Origin: Atherinomorus stipes
Lineage: Eukaryota; Chordata; Actinopteri; Atheriniformes; Atherinidae
NCBI GenBank assembly: GCA_023101725.1
Contig: JALJCO010013725.1
Span: 124,001-188,000, forward strand
Length of the DNA: 64,000 nt
Direction: 5' to 3'
Numbering within the stretch: the first letter of the stretch is position 1; every line of letters starts with the position of its first letter. Below are positions 1 through 10,852 of this stretch, piece by piece. The translations under genes and the position numbers were made by a program. The notes under the pieces are model-generated. The model was not told where the DNA came from. It saw only the letters and a program-made list of their open reading frames with translations, and did no database searches.

Positions 1-1611
1 AAACGGTGGGAGGACTTTACCGGACTCTACCTTTAAGTTTAAATGTTGTATGCGATCCAGTAAAGCTCATCCTTGTCTGAAAAAGGAGTACTTAAAGTCC
101 GCATTCACTGTGGTTTCACAAACAGATATATCGTGTAAAAATACCCTAAATACAGTATTTATTTCCACCGTGTCCCACTGGCCTATATGTCCTGCAGAGT
201 GAGAGGAGACATGTGGAGCAGAGGAGGAAATGCTTTGTCATGCAGCACATTTAGGAGAGGCCCTTCTATCATCACAGCCGAGTCATAGGTTGCATGAGCA
301 AACTTCTCCAACAGCAGGCAAAGGAAAAGTTCAGACATAAATCTTAATCAAGAACCACCCCCCCACCCTCTATCCCGTCTTACTCTGTGAGGAAAGCTGC
401 TGTTGGTATTCTTTTCTCTTCACCCCTGGTGAGCTGTGTGGTGCCGTGTTGGCTAAGGACACGGGGGTGAAATGTAGTGTTAGTTTTGTTTTTTGAGCCA
501 TAGCACTAAATGCTTTCAACAGTCCATTTAGTCCGTGAGCACGCTGCGTGGAACTATACACATCATCAGTCAGAGCGGGGACACTTTTCAGGCATGTGGA
601 AGGAAATGGTCGGATCTTGAAATTACAGCGAAGCACCGCTTTGATTCTTTTGACTAATTAATAAATGAGGACCACCCTCATCCACCCAGCATGCTGAGCT
701 AAAGTGCATTTTACCAGTGGACAGCTTCTCCCAAGTCACTGGAGGAAAATCTGGACATTATTTAAATGAAGAGCTCATAATGGGAAGACTTTCATCCATT
801 ACAAGATTACAGATGATCTCAGCCCTGCTGAATATTCCAGCCACACATCCTGATCCAGTCACCTGTCCCTTCCACATCATTACAGAAACTCGGTTTTTCT
901 TTTTTGAGTGTAAAATAATTTAAACAACTATCACAATATGCATAACACGCAACTACAGAGCTGGATTTACATGATAGAGCCAGATTATTACAAGCCAGAT
1001 TATTACATGCAGGAATTGATGAAGCAGGTTTTCTGATACAATCCCATCCAGATGAAGCATTCTTTGATGTATCCAAGAGGTGCTTTTGGTTTCCACCATT
1101 TTTTAAAAATCAAACACTATTTGTGTTGAATGAGCAGGAGTCAGAAGAGGAAGCCCCTCAGCTGGAGAGCTGAATCTATTTATTCAGACTACTGTAGCAG
1201 CAGGGAACAGGAATTTCCTGGATGTCTTATAGTGTCTTTATGTCCTGCCTCATTCTTTTACTTATAACTGTGTGACTGCAGCCTTTGCTCAGGGTGCAAT
1301 GACACATGGTTTCACTGATAAATGATCTAACAGCATCACTCCAGATCATCTGGGTCAATCATGAATCCAGTAATCATGTGAATCTGTTTCTACGAACAAC
1401 AAACATGTTTGATTGTAATCTGATGAGGAAAAAGTTGATTTCTAGATAAAAGGTGCAGAATTGCAGTTTTTCTGTCTCAGTAAGACTTTTCAAGCCAGAA
1501 GCTGAGTCAAATAAGCAGTCTGTAAACTCCAAACCAAGATTTTGATACTTTTGATCCACCTGGTTTTAATATTTTGTTTTTCATAAAAACACATGTTGAG
1601 TTTCAACGCTT
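1..1611. other. intron sequence, nothing recognised
   Basis: AT-rich presumed bcas3 intron. Short open frames at 370-636 and 819-1076 have no recognisable domains or splice context. I see no inverted termini or repeat copies here. Confidence 0.5.
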
Positions 1612-1711
1612 TTAATCAAGATCCAGAACCTTGAATCAAGTTAACATCTAGAACCTTTACTCCCAGTCAGCATCTAGAACCTTGAATCCCAGTCTGCATC
1701 CAGAACCTTAA
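1612..1711. repeat. 26-bp minisatellite, left part
   Basis: Degenerate tandem units built on CATCTAGAACCTTTAATCCC followed by AGTCAG. The array stops at the TTAA at 1708-1711 and resumes at 2629, so it was split by the fold-back element. Confidence 0.8.
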
Positions 1712-2624
1712 AGGAATAGTTCACCCACAGAATGATCTAACTTTATTTTCCACTTACCCTCATGGTGAGCAAGACTCTGGACCACTTTTTTAATATGTCA
1801 AATGCAGCCGGTGATCAGGACGACTTCTCGTTTCACCCCAACTTTCATATAATGGAGTTCGCCAGAGTCCCAGCCAAAAAGGTCCATAAAAGTGCACAAA
1901 AACTTGTCAATATTCCTCCATACTGCTCGTCCCATGTAATCCAAGTGTCCTGAGTGGGTAGTGTCCAGAATTTACACGAAACAACGTCATTTAGTATATT
2001 TTTAGAGCCTAAACTATAGGCTCTATATTTTTAGAGCCTATATCACAAGTCTACCAAGCACGCTGATGCACGTTCACGAAACTACGGAAGCCACGGCAGA
2101 CAAGATCGCGCACTTTTTCTTTCTTTCTTTCTTTTAAATCAACATCCACCCCCTCCTGTGTTTGTCCCGGTTTGTCTAAAGCTCTCGCGCTCTTACCACA
2201 ATGAAAACAGTGAATTTCTACTTCTAAGCTTGCATTATCGGCAGAGTAGGCTCTGAACGCCGAGGCTTCCGTAGTTTTGTGACCACGCATGTGCTCGCTT
2301 TATGGAAGTAAACAAAACTCATTTTTAGGCTCTAAAAATATAGTAAATGACATTGTTTCAAGTAAATTCTGGACACTACCCACTCAGGACACTTGGATTA
2401 CATGGGAGGAGCAGTATGGAGAAATATTGACAAGTTTTTGTGGACTTTTATGGACTTTTTGGCTGGGACTCTGGCGAACTCCATTATATGAAAGTTGGGG
2501 GGAAACGAGAAGTCGTCCTGATCTCCTGCTGCATTTGACATATTAAAAAAGTGGTCCAGAGTCTTGCTCACCATGAGGGTAAGTGGAAAATAAAGTTAAA
2601 TCATTCTGTGGGTGAACTATTCAA
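1712..2624. mobile_element. fold-back DNA element with TTAA target duplication
   Basis: A 913-bp element whose two halves are inverted copies of each other. The ends read GGAATAGTTCACCCACAGAA and, on the other strand, TTGAATAGTTCACCCACAGA. The arms continue through the LDHFFNMSNAA and HFHIMEFARV frames to a short central region with a (TTTC)n tract near 2113-2133. TTAA lies directly outside both ends. The terminal AGTTCACCC motif is like abundant teleost TTAA MITEs of piggyBac type. There is no transposase frame; the open frames at 1762-1953 and 2289-2546 are mirror images in the two arms. Confidence 0.85.
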
Positions 2625-2628
2625 TTAA

Positions 2629-2765
2629 ATCCCTGTCAGCATCTAGAACCTTTAATCCTTGTCAGCAACCAGAACCTTAACTCCCAGTCAACATCCAAAA
2701 TTTTTAATCCCAGTCAGCATCCAGAACCTTTAATCCCAGTCAGCATCAGAACCTCATTGTTCCAT
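2629..2765. repeat. 26-bp minisatellite, right part
   Basis: Continuation of the AGAACCTTTAATCCCAGTCA repeat after the fold-back insertion. About five degenerate units, ending at a poly-T run (2770-2781). Confidence 0.8.
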
Positions 2766-3429
2766 CCATAGAGGATCTTTTTTTTTTTTTCTTTTCAGAC
2801 ACACTTTAAACTTTCTGCTCACTTGTTGATCTTTTGCTGCTCCTGATTGGACATTACTGTCAATTTAAACTCTCTGATTGGTAAAAAGTTTGACAGGAAG
2901 TGGCTTCATCATCATTTCCAGCTCTACGTAGAGGTCTCTTAGCAACATAGTGGAGATAGTGATCATTTTATTGATGAAAATGGGAGAAATAATGGTGCTA
3001 TCATGGATGATTGTGAATCTCTGAATAAATACATTTAGTGGCTAGATTGTAAACCTGGCTGAGATATAAATGTCTGTAAAACTTCTGTAGATCACCTAAA
3101 GGGTAAACTATCCATCACATTTACCCCAGTTACACAGAAACATTCCTGATTAACTGAAGATGATAGAAGAGATGACTTTCAGGGCTGCTGGAGATCTAGT
3201 GGTATTAGAAGGGTTAAAAGGATTTAAGATTTTACAGTAACTTGTCCCTCGGCTTCACAGATCACTGTCTCTCTGTGATATGGCTTGAAAGTGAACTCCT
3301 TCTGTTCCCTGTGAACATTTTTGGAAAAAGATATAAAAATGCCTCAGACTATCCATCTATAACATCTCGGTCAACATTTCAAAGATGCTCACTCACAACC
3401 AGCATCACCAGTCAAGAGTACAGGTATTA
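2766..3429. other. intron sequence, nothing recognised
   Basis: Unique AT-rich sequence. No inverted termini, coding frame or splice-flanked exon was seen. Confidence 0.45.
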
Positions 3430-3980
3430 AGATTAATGCAAAAATTGCACCCACCGGTAATTTACTTTCAGGCGGCTGCATCATTGATTTCAGCATTATC
3501 AGAGTCCGATCAATCCAATTCAAAGCTATATCCCGAAAAATGGGGCCGAGATTGATTCAAAGGGACAATGATAACCAGCTGTTATAGAATCAAAATGGCA
3601 CAGGGTTCAATTGTTTTGCTTTTGCAGTATTTTAACAAATGACCCAGTTCTAATGGAGGCAATGCGGGGTCAGATGTAATAAGATTTCCTCATGCCGGGG
3701 ACATCGAGGCGTAGGTTGAAAGCAAGGCTAAATCACAATTATCATTATGGATCATGGCGGGATGTCAGTCCTTGCACATGTTAAGGTGACGCCGAGCACC
3801 ATTGCCCAGCTCAGTAACAGGACTATTATGATGGGCCTATTAGATCAATGTGTCAATTACTATTACTCAAACTGGCCCTTGGGTCTGAAAGGATGCACAA
3901 TGAGGAAGACAGCAGAAAGGACGCATGGCTCATTTACTTCCTTTGATAGGATGTGAAGCCACTCCAGGAATTAAAGAGAA
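3430..3980. promoter_or_regulatory. candidate conserved non-coding element
   Basis: A roughly 550-bp block of complex sequence with balanced base composition and no repeat signature. It carries homeodomain-like cores (ATTA/TAAT runs such as CACAATTATCATTATGG near 3733), GATTGATT and TGACCC motifs. It stands out from the surrounding repeat-derived intron, and bcas3 introns in other vertebrates host TBX2/TBX4 regulatory elements. Conservation itself was not tested. Confidence 0.35.
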
Positions 3981-4340
3981 AATAGAGTGGCCTGCCAGAT
4001 ACAGAACATATAAAATGTAAAATGACAAGCGAACAGTGAGAGAGGGAAACAAGACACTTCACAGAAGTTACTTCTTGCTGGATACAATGTCAGAAAAACA
4101 GCACAACTCACTGAAAACGCTGGTCCAAGTATCACGGCTTCTGGAAACATCTGATAGGGCTGAATATCACCATTGATTTACCAAATCAATTCAGTTTTAA
4201 TTCAGACGGTCCCATTTCCTTTGCATTGGTCTCGTTTCAGTACTGATACTGTCGGGTTTTCACTTTGAAGATTAAAAACAATATTATCATATTTTGCTTT
4301 GATATGAAAGAGAAGAGCCAAAAGCTCATCTTTCGTCTTC
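3981..4340. other. intron sequence, nothing recognised
   Basis: No repeat ends, frames or palindromes were identified. Confidence 0.4.
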
Positions 4341-4555
4341 ATGCACACAAGTGCAGGACCAGAGCCGGTCTGGGACACACGTTCAGGACTTCAGGACAAG
4401 AGCCAGGCTGGGATCGGTCTTTGACTTGGTACGTCACGGCCGCAAAAGCGCAAAGCATTTTGGGTAGTTAGCGCCATTTTTGTGGGGGAGAGACAGCAGC
4501 AGCAAACAAAACAAAACAGAGAGTTGAGGTATTTCAGTTGCTTCTTTTGGAAATA

Positions 4556-4651
4556 ATGGAACACTGGTGTTGCGTCAAAGGATGCAATAGTAATTCCAAC
4601 CGGAAAACAGTAGACAGTGGTTTACGGATTTTTTGCATTTCCCACCTTTAA
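4556..4651 (+). pseudogene. possible THAP-domain fragment
   Basis: A 31-codon frame starts at ATG 4556 and reads MEHWCCVKGCNSNSNRKTV before ending at TAA 4649. The C-x4-C spacing, the following N-S-N-R and the later FCI resemble the N-terminal zinc-binding half of a C2CH THAP domain. The second half (conserved tryptophan, then C-x2-H) is missing: the frame stops where the family normally has F-P-x-F/K, and a one-base shift gives FPPLK. A GC-rich stretch with a CACGGCCGC motif lies upstream (4434-4443). It could be the first exon of a THAP-containing transposase (P-element or Kolobok type) left in a dead copy, or chance similarity. No ends were found. Confidence 0.4.
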
Positions 4652-4986
4652 AAGAAAATACCAAAGACTTGAACTCTGGTCCACATGAAAACCGGAGGTC
4701 TCCTGGTCCAGTGTGAAAGCAAATGGAGCATCCAGTGAAATGATGGAAGTGGAAGCGATGTAGACCAACACAGAGGACATCTGGCTGCCTCTGCTGCTGC
4801 TCATATTAGACACATTCTGGTGGAAACCAGATCAGGTCTGAACACAAAAGTAAAACCAGAGACCAGACTGCAGAAATTTATTGTTGCTCCATTGTTTACT
4901 GGTGAAAGAGATGTTTTTAGTCCTGGCCAATCAATGAGCTGGATTTTCTTCTCTCTTTGTCATCCTAGATAAGTTGTGTTTTGGGC

Positions 4987-5090
4987 TGGGCAATATGACC
5001 TCAAATAAAATCACAATTAATTAAACACGTTGCCTTAATAACGATTAATTGGATACTATTTCAGTATTGATTTTTTTTAGTCCTCATAGC
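4987..5090. repeat. hAT MITE end fragment (GGGCTGGGCAATAT type)
   Basis: One terminus-like sequence, GGGCTGGGCAATATGACC at 4983-5000, followed by AT-rich sequence with ATTAATT motifs. It matches the ends of the complete elements at 12126 and 52642, but no partner end was found. Confidence 0.5.
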
Positions 5091-5357
5091 TTACTGACAG
5101 TATCCATTTAAAATATTTTCATAACAGAAGAGCAGCAGATATTGATTTTAAAGTAGGTGAAAGGAAGTGCACACAGTTTTCCTAGATATGGTCATCTAAT
5201 GAATATATGTAAATACTGCGAAGAGAAATCATTAAAATAAGAGACATGAGCAAGATTCAATCAGTTAATTGTTGTGAATGTTGGTTTTGATTCATTTTCA
5301 ATTCATTGCGCAGCCGTAGTTGTGTTTACAACATTCAGTGTCATCTTCCTCTCAAAC

Positions 5358-5556
5358 TAGACTTGTAGTTCTCAAGACCGGTCTTGCTCTCAAGACCGCT
5401 TTTTCGCAGTCTTGGTCTTGTCACGGCCTCAGCAGTATTCGGTCTCGGTCTTGTTCCCGGATCTCTGAGTCTTAAAATGTCTCGGACTGGCCGAGTGGTC
5501 TCTCTGGTCTTGGTAGTGTCTTGGTCTCGACTTAGGCGGTCTTGACTACAGGTCTA
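5358..5556. mobile_element. hAT-type MITE, 199 bp
   Basis: Inverted ends TAGACTTGTAG and, reversed, TAGACCTGTAG. The interior is rich in GGTCTTG/CAAGACC words. It is flanked by 8-bp direct repeats TCTCAAAC (5350-5357) and CCTCAAAC (5557-5564), seven of eight matching, as expected for hAT. It sits at the 5' edge of the L2 fragment that follows. Confidence 0.85.
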
Positions 5557-5564
5557 CCTCAAAC

Positions 5565-6560
5565 CCAATGACCAACAGCAACTTACAAAAATCCACAGTT
5601 GCATCTATGAAATAAAGTCCTGGATTGCAGTCCAACAATGTGTTAACAATAATACATCAGAAATCGTTCTCTTTGGCCCTCCTGATGATATCAACCAGAA
5701 CCATCTTGGCAACCAATCCACCTTTGTTATACCTCAGGTCAAAAATCTTGGGTTCGTCTTTAATTAATTACAGGTGAACTCTGTAGTCAAAGCCAGTTTT
5801 TTCCAACCACATCCTTACAAAACTTTCCTCGTGTTCAAGGACCTTAAAAAAGTCATCCGTGCATTCATTTCAACCTGCCTAGATTATTTCAATTCCCTTT
5901 ACACTGGCATGAATCAATCATCTCCCGCTTACAAATCGTCCAGAATGCTTTTAACAGACTTTTAACAGGAACTGGAAGACGAGAACGTTCCCTTCAATGG
6001 ACACCCGTTAGATTCAGAACTAATCTAACGGGGCGGCAGTGGCTCAAGTGGCAGAGCAGGTCGGCCATTGATTGAAGGATTGGCAGTTCAAATCCCGATC
6101 CCCCCGCCATATCTCGTTGTGTCCTTGAGCAAGACACTTAACCCTCCTTGCCTCCAGGGGGGGCCCCACTGTTCTGGTGGGGGCCATAGGCACGAAATGG
6201 CTGCCTGGCTTTTTTGCTACATATGTAGCTTACCATCACCAAGTATGAATGAGGAGTGAAAGAATAATGAATCTACTGTGAGCGATTTGAGTGCCATGCA
6301 AGATAAAGTGCAATATAAATCTAATCCATTATTATTAGTATTAGAACTGACTTTAAAAACGTATATTTATTTACAAAGCACTGCATGGACTACATCACAG
6401 ATTTGTTACTTCCCTTCTCCGCCTCCAGATATCTTAGATTGGCTGACCTGGGACTGCTAGCCATACCGCACTCAAATCTTAAATTCAGAGGTGATCGTCC
6501 TGTTGCAGTTGCAGCCTCCAGACTTTGGAACTGCTGTATCCCATGACTCCTTCAAATCCA
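5565..6560 (+). mobile_element. L2-clade LINE fragment, interrupted by a SINE
   Basis: A decayed 3' part of an L2 reverse-transcriptase reading frame. The recognisable pieces are an EIVLFGPP stretch near 5660, a V-K-N-L-G-F motif near 5730, AFISTCLDYFNSLYTGM (5860-5910), WTPVRFR (5998-6018) and, after the SINE, ISRYLRLADLGLL-like and AVAASRLWN segments up to about 6530. These follow the usual order of the region after the catalytic domain in L2. Several frameshifts and stops make it inactive. It is 5' truncated at the MITE ending at 5556, and a SINE occupies 6030-6342. Confidence 0.8.
6030..6342 (+). mobile_element. tRNA-derived SINE inserted in the L2 fragment
   Basis: The 5' end is tRNA-like, with an A box TGGCTCAAGTGG (6040-6051) and a B box GTTCAAATCC (6085-6094). 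The body contains CCTTGAGCAAGACACTTAAC, common to teleost tRNA SINEs, and the 3' end is an ATTATTATT tail. AGAACTAATCTAA before it and AGAACTGACTTTAA after it suggest a decayed target duplication. It splits the L2 frame between TPVRFR and the next conserved block. Confidence 0.85.
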
Positions 6561-6568
6561 GACTTAGG

Positions 6569-6692
6569 CCCTGTCCCAATACCCACACTAATCCCAATGG
6601 TCCTGTATGAAGTGTGCACTTGGTAGAAGTGTACCATATGGGTTGGAATGTGCAGGCTACTAGTGCAGGAAAATGACAGAATTAGGACAGTG
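6569..6692. mobile_element. short MITE (CCTGTCCCAATACC type)
   Basis: About 124 bp with inverted ends GCCCTGTCCCAAT and ATTAGGACAGTGG. It resembles an abundant teleost hAT MITE. It lies immediately 3' of the L2 fragment. Target duplication not clear. Confidence 0.65.
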
Positions 6693-7745
6693 GTGGTTCC
6701 TCCTCCATCTTGCACCACAAGGTCATTTTATGTCATTGTTTCCAAACTCAGCTTCATTTCTGTGCCCGATGAAGAGACATAATTTTCAGACCTAACTTGA
6801 ATAAAGTTCATTCCATCAGTTCTTGTAAAATAGTGTTTTTGTTTATTTTTTTCAGTCAAGTAGTGAATTCTTAAATGTTAACCATTTACAACTGTAATTT
6901 TTTGTATTACTGAGTAAACTACCATTATCAAACTACAAGGTTGGTAAATGATATTCCTCCATACTGAAAGCACAGCTCCAGTCTGTGGACAGGAAGATCA
7001 CACACACTGGAAATAATATTCTTTAAAATAAGACACCATCACAACAGTCCCAAAATGTTCTGATCTTAAATTACTACGCTGTGAAGCAATTAGAGGTCAC
7101 ACCTGCTGAATCAATCTCCCTTTCAAGTTGTGTTGCAGTAAACTGGAGCTACTACTCTGCCACCGGGCTTCACTGTGCCACATTTGGAAAACCTCCAGAC
7201 AATGTTTGATGTGACTTTTACAAGGATGTGAATCTTAAATTTAGATTCACAACTGTTTACATAAAGGTCCTCTAGGTTCATTATGTACGGCATGCATCAT
7301 ATTATCATCAATCCCGTCTATGTGCTTCCTGCTGGATAAAAAACATGTTGACATGTGTTTTTCTAATTCTCACACCAGTGCTGAGCTTATTCCATGAGCA
7401 CTTTCCTTCTGGCTGAGACTATCTGCACACATCTTTTATGAACGTGAACTAAATCAGGGAATTAAAACCACAAGAGTTCATGTGGCTGTGGAAAGCATAG
7501 ACGGAAGCCCTGAGAAGGAATTAAAAAGTAGGCAAATAAATTCATTTACAAGGAAAGGACGTTACCACATTTCCTACTGCTGCAAAGTTTTACAAGCTTG
7601 CCAAATACGTATTGGCAATTACATGCTGTGGAAATGCTACACAAACACAAACTCGTTTTGGGAAGTCCTGGCTGGCTTAGCTAAAAGAACGGCCTCTGAC
7701 GCTCCTAACGGAGGCGGCTCAATCCCCACCACCATCTAACTCAGT
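6693..7745. other. intron sequence, nothing recognised
   Basis: About 1 kb with no inverted ends or homology to other repeats in the window. The open frame at 7482-7739 has no domain. Confidence 0.45.
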
Positions 7746-7899
7746 CACTGCGTTTACATGCAGCCAATAACTCTTCCATAACCGGAATATTAGCAATAAC
7801 CCGGTCATGTAAAAGCCATGTAAACACCAGCAAAAACCTGAATATTACCCCGGGGTTACTCCTTTTCTAACCTGAATATTTGGTCATGTAAATGCGTGT
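7746..7899. mobile_element. MITE with GCGTTTACATG ends
   Basis: Ends CACTGCGTTTACATGCA and, reversed, GACACGCATTTACATGAC, with an interior of repeated CCTGAATATT and CCGGAATATT words. A related partial copy is at 63536-63690. Confidence 0.7.
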
Positions 7900-8329
7900 C
7901 AGAATGTCTCCATTGAAAGGAATATTTAATTGTGTTCTGTGCATATTTTATCTGCAAAGATTCTTGGTATTTTGAGTAAACTACAGAGAGTATTTGTACC
8001 AGCGATTAGACAGTACTCTGCACTTTATACATCACCATGGCAACACGCGTCCCGAGAGGAACTGGTGTGCAAATAGTTACTTCGCAGGGCTCCATCACTC
8101 ATCTGGCAAAGTTTAGTAAAGACATGACAGGAAAATTGGCATGCCAGCCAGACTCAGTCAACTTCATCATTACAACTCGTTCCAACCAGTCTTGACTGTG
8201 CATCTTCATCCTAAGTGTCCGGGGGGCTCTGGTGGATACGGGAAGTGTGGATGTGTATGGCACACAGCTCCAGCTCCATTCTCCATTTCCACCACACATT
8301 CTCTCCTCTATGACCAGCAATAGTGTCAA
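7900..8329. other. intron sequence, nothing recognised
   Basis: No repeat ends were seen. The 130-codon minus frame at 8099-8491 runs through this region and into the SINE and looks accidental. Confidence 0.4.
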
Positions 8330-8580
8330 GTACTGCTGGTGGGTCAATACGCTGGTGGGCGTCGTGGGCTTTGGCGCCGAGGACCCGGGTTCAAGTCCCT
8401 GACACGACATTCGGGTGAACCACGGTGGACCCCTGAGCAAGGTCCTTAACCCCCACCAACTGCTCCCCGGGCGCTTTAAGTAGCAGCCCACTGCTCTCTG
8501 GTACTAATGTACAGAGATGGGTAAAAATGCAGAGCCCTAAGCAGATATTTTTAGGACGTTAAGTACTGTGAAACTAAAAT
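8330..8580 (+). mobile_element. tRNA-derived SINE fragment
   Basis: The B-box-like GGGTTCAAGTCCC (8388-8400) is followed by the typical teleost SINE body CTGAGCAAGGTCCTTAACCC and CTGCTCCCCGGGCGC, ending in an A-rich stretch near 8570. The 5' end and target duplication are unclear. Confidence 0.7.
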
Positions 8581-8998
8581 ACAAACATACAAATGTACAT
8601 ATCAATAAACCTAAATGAGTCAGATTCTTATCTACAAATGAGCAAAAATTACTTTGTGTCAATGAAAAACACAGTGTGTTTATTACTTAACTGCACACAC
8701 ACGACTATAGATTAGCATGAATGCTAACTCAACATTGAAAAACCCATGGACAGGCTAACACAATTAGCATAGCTAACATTTCAAAACGTTAAACACAAAC
8801 AACATTCCTTCAAATGTTTAAAGGTGCCATGACCTCAAATTTTACTTTTCTGGGGTTTTTGGGTATAATATGATCTGTTGTGCTCTGATGAGGCCATGTG
8901 AATGTCCAGAGTGAGTATCAAAGTCCCTGTTCATAGTCAGTCAGCTTTATCTCTCTGTTCAGAAACGGTTGAATCAGACAGCAGCATATCATTTGATG
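8581..8998. other. intron sequence with a repeat-like fragment
   Basis: Mostly unique. AAGGTGCCATGACCTCAAAT at 8820-8839 resembles a common fish repeat but has no partner end here. Confidence 0.4.
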
Positions 8999-9000
8999 TA

Positions 9001-9893
9001 CACTGCCTGGCCAAAAAAAAAATCGCCACCTGGATTTAACTAAGCAAATAGGTACGAGCCTCCTATTGGATAATTTCTGCATGGGCGATTATCTTTCAGC
9101 TGGCAACAAGTTATTTAACCCCAACTGGTGCAATGACTTGCTTCTCATTTCCTTGACAACCATGTGGAAAGACACATCCCGTGGTCTTGGAAAAGATGTT
9201 AATCTGTCTGAGAAGGGTCAAATCATTGGCATCAAGAGGTGAAAACATCTAAGGAGATGCAGAAACTACTAAAACTGGGTTCAGAACAGTCCAACGCATT
9301 ATGAAAAACTGGATGGATAGTGGGCCATCATCTTCCAGGAAGAAATGTGGCCGGAAAGGCAGATGAAGTGATGCAGCATCATGCCTAGTGCTACTGTATG
9401 AGCCTGTGGGGGCAGTGTGATGATCTGGGGGGGCTGCAGTTGCTCAGGTCCAGGTTCAGCAACAGCATGAGCTCAGATAATGAGGTCAGCTGATACCTGA
9501 ATATACTGAATGACCAGGTTATTCCATCAATGGATGTTTCTTTCCTGATGGCACGGCCATATTCCGAGATGACCGTGCCAGAATTTATCGGGCTCAGATT
9601 GTGAAAGATGGTTCAGGGATCATCAGACATCATTTTCACACGTGTTGGCCACCACAGAGTCCAGACCTGAACCCCAAAGAGAATCTTTGGGATGTGCTGT
9701 GGTCAGACTCTACAATCATCATCAAGATCTTGGTGAAAAATTGATGCAACAGGATGCAAATAAATCTGGTGACATTGCAGAAGCTTCTGGAAACACAGCG
9801 AATGCTGCCGCAATCAAAGCTAAAGGCGGTCCAACGAAATGTTAAATGTTTGACCTTTTTGTTGTTGGCGACTTTTTTTTTGGCCGGGCAGTG
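9001..9893 (+). mobile_element. Tc1-like transposon, internally deleted
   Basis: An 893-bp element flanked by TA on both sides (8999-9000 and 9894-9895). Inverted ends: CACTGCCTGGCCAAAAAAAA and, reversed, CACTGCCCGGCCAAAAAAAA. Family members that encode a full transposase are about 1.3-1.6 kb, so this copy has lost internal sequence. Transposase remnants are in the plus orientation. Confidence 0.9.
9541..9845 (+). pseudogene. Tc1-like transposase C-terminal relic
   Basis: Reads roughly FRDDRARIYRAQIVKD, then WPPQSPDLNPKENLWDVLW, which correspond to the second and third catalytic acidic residues of a DDE transposase. By hand count 35 residues separate D and E. Upstream, RGLGKDVNLSEKGQIIGIK (9178-9240) is the start of the DNA-binding domain. 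The first catalytic aspartate region is absent and several stops are present, so it is dead. Confidence 0.8.
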
Positions 9894-9895
9894 TA

Positions 9896-10251
9896 GTTTC
9901 ATCATGCTATGTGATTCAATTGCTCCAATTAGAGCACACTATCAAGCAAACAGTTCCCCGTCTTACCTGTAAGTTTATTTATTTTCTATTTGCTGTCTTG
10001 TCTGATAAACATAGTTCACTTTCTGAAATGACCATGATACTAACAGATAGCGTTTACAAAGTCCTACTGCTAGGGCAGCTTGACCTACTTTCTCTAAATA
10101 AGGTTATTCCAAATAAGGTGTATCCAATCAAAATGAAGTCAACTTGGTCTCCGGGTAAAGCTGCATATCATGACTGCATCCAACCATTTTACTTAGGAGG
10201 GAGGCTGAGCATGCAAAAAGTCCCATTGCGGCAGTTCCACTGTGGCTTTCT
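9896..10251. other. intron sequence, nothing recognised
   Basis: The plus-strand frame at 9911-10351 runs across this region into the next MITE and has no domain. Confidence 0.4.
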
Positions 10252-10852
10252 TAGGGCGCATTCACAAAGCTTTTTTGATTTGAATCACAGTCAGTTTGAT
10301 CGGAAAGTCCGCTTCGTTTGGGGGAGTTGTGAATGCGCAAATGGACTCTGATCTGGAACAAACGAGCAGACTCAGTTTGCCTACAAACGCGGGTCTCGGT
10401 CCATTTCAAGTGAACCAAATACGAGAAGTGGACTACAAAGTGCAATGGTATTGTGGGTAAAATGTTGGGCATCATGGGTAAACGCTACAACAACAAACAC
10501 ACGTGTCTGCAGTACTTTTAAAATTGGCTCGGGGTCAGACGTGGAGTGACAAGGAAGTAAAAGCTTGAATGGATATTTGGTCTAATGAAAGTCCCAGCTC
10601 CTCGTAAGTACGCACAAAAATAATGTCGTTTTGAGGAGGAAACAGAGGTTGTGAGAACCTTCTTGTTTGCTGTACGTCTTGTCCTCGCCTACAGTGAATC
10701 CGAATGCAGCGCCACCTCTGGAGAGATTGGGAACATTATTCAATGGAGCAACATGAACGCAATCTTGATCCGGAAGACCACCCCCGCCCCCAGCCGAGCC
10801 GGGCCCCCAAACAAGCGAGTCTAGCGGACTATGCTTTCTGAATGCACCCTTA
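10252..10852. mobile_element. non-autonomous DNA transposon, GGGYGCATTCA ends
   Basis: Ends TTAGGGCGCATTCACAAAGC and, reversed, TAAGGGTGCATTCAGAAAGC. AGTCCGCT followed by GTTTGGGGG is also shared between the two sub-terminal regions in inverted orientation. No coding capacity; the frames at 10251-10475 and 10582-10926 are accidental. A clean target duplication is not visible. Confidence 0.7.

Noticed and set aside
1762..2546. Two similar short frames suggesting a duplicated gene
   Set aside because: They lie in the two arms of the fold-back element and mirror each other.
6030..6100. tRNA gene
   Set aside because: A and B boxes are present, but they head a SINE with a SINE body and tail, and a full cloverleaf is not evident.
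8099..8491. 130-codon minus-strand frame
   Set aside because: Runs across a SINE boundary and has no domain; chance frame.
9911..10351. 146-codon plus-strand frame
   Set aside because: Spans unique sequence and a MITE end; no motif or codon pattern.
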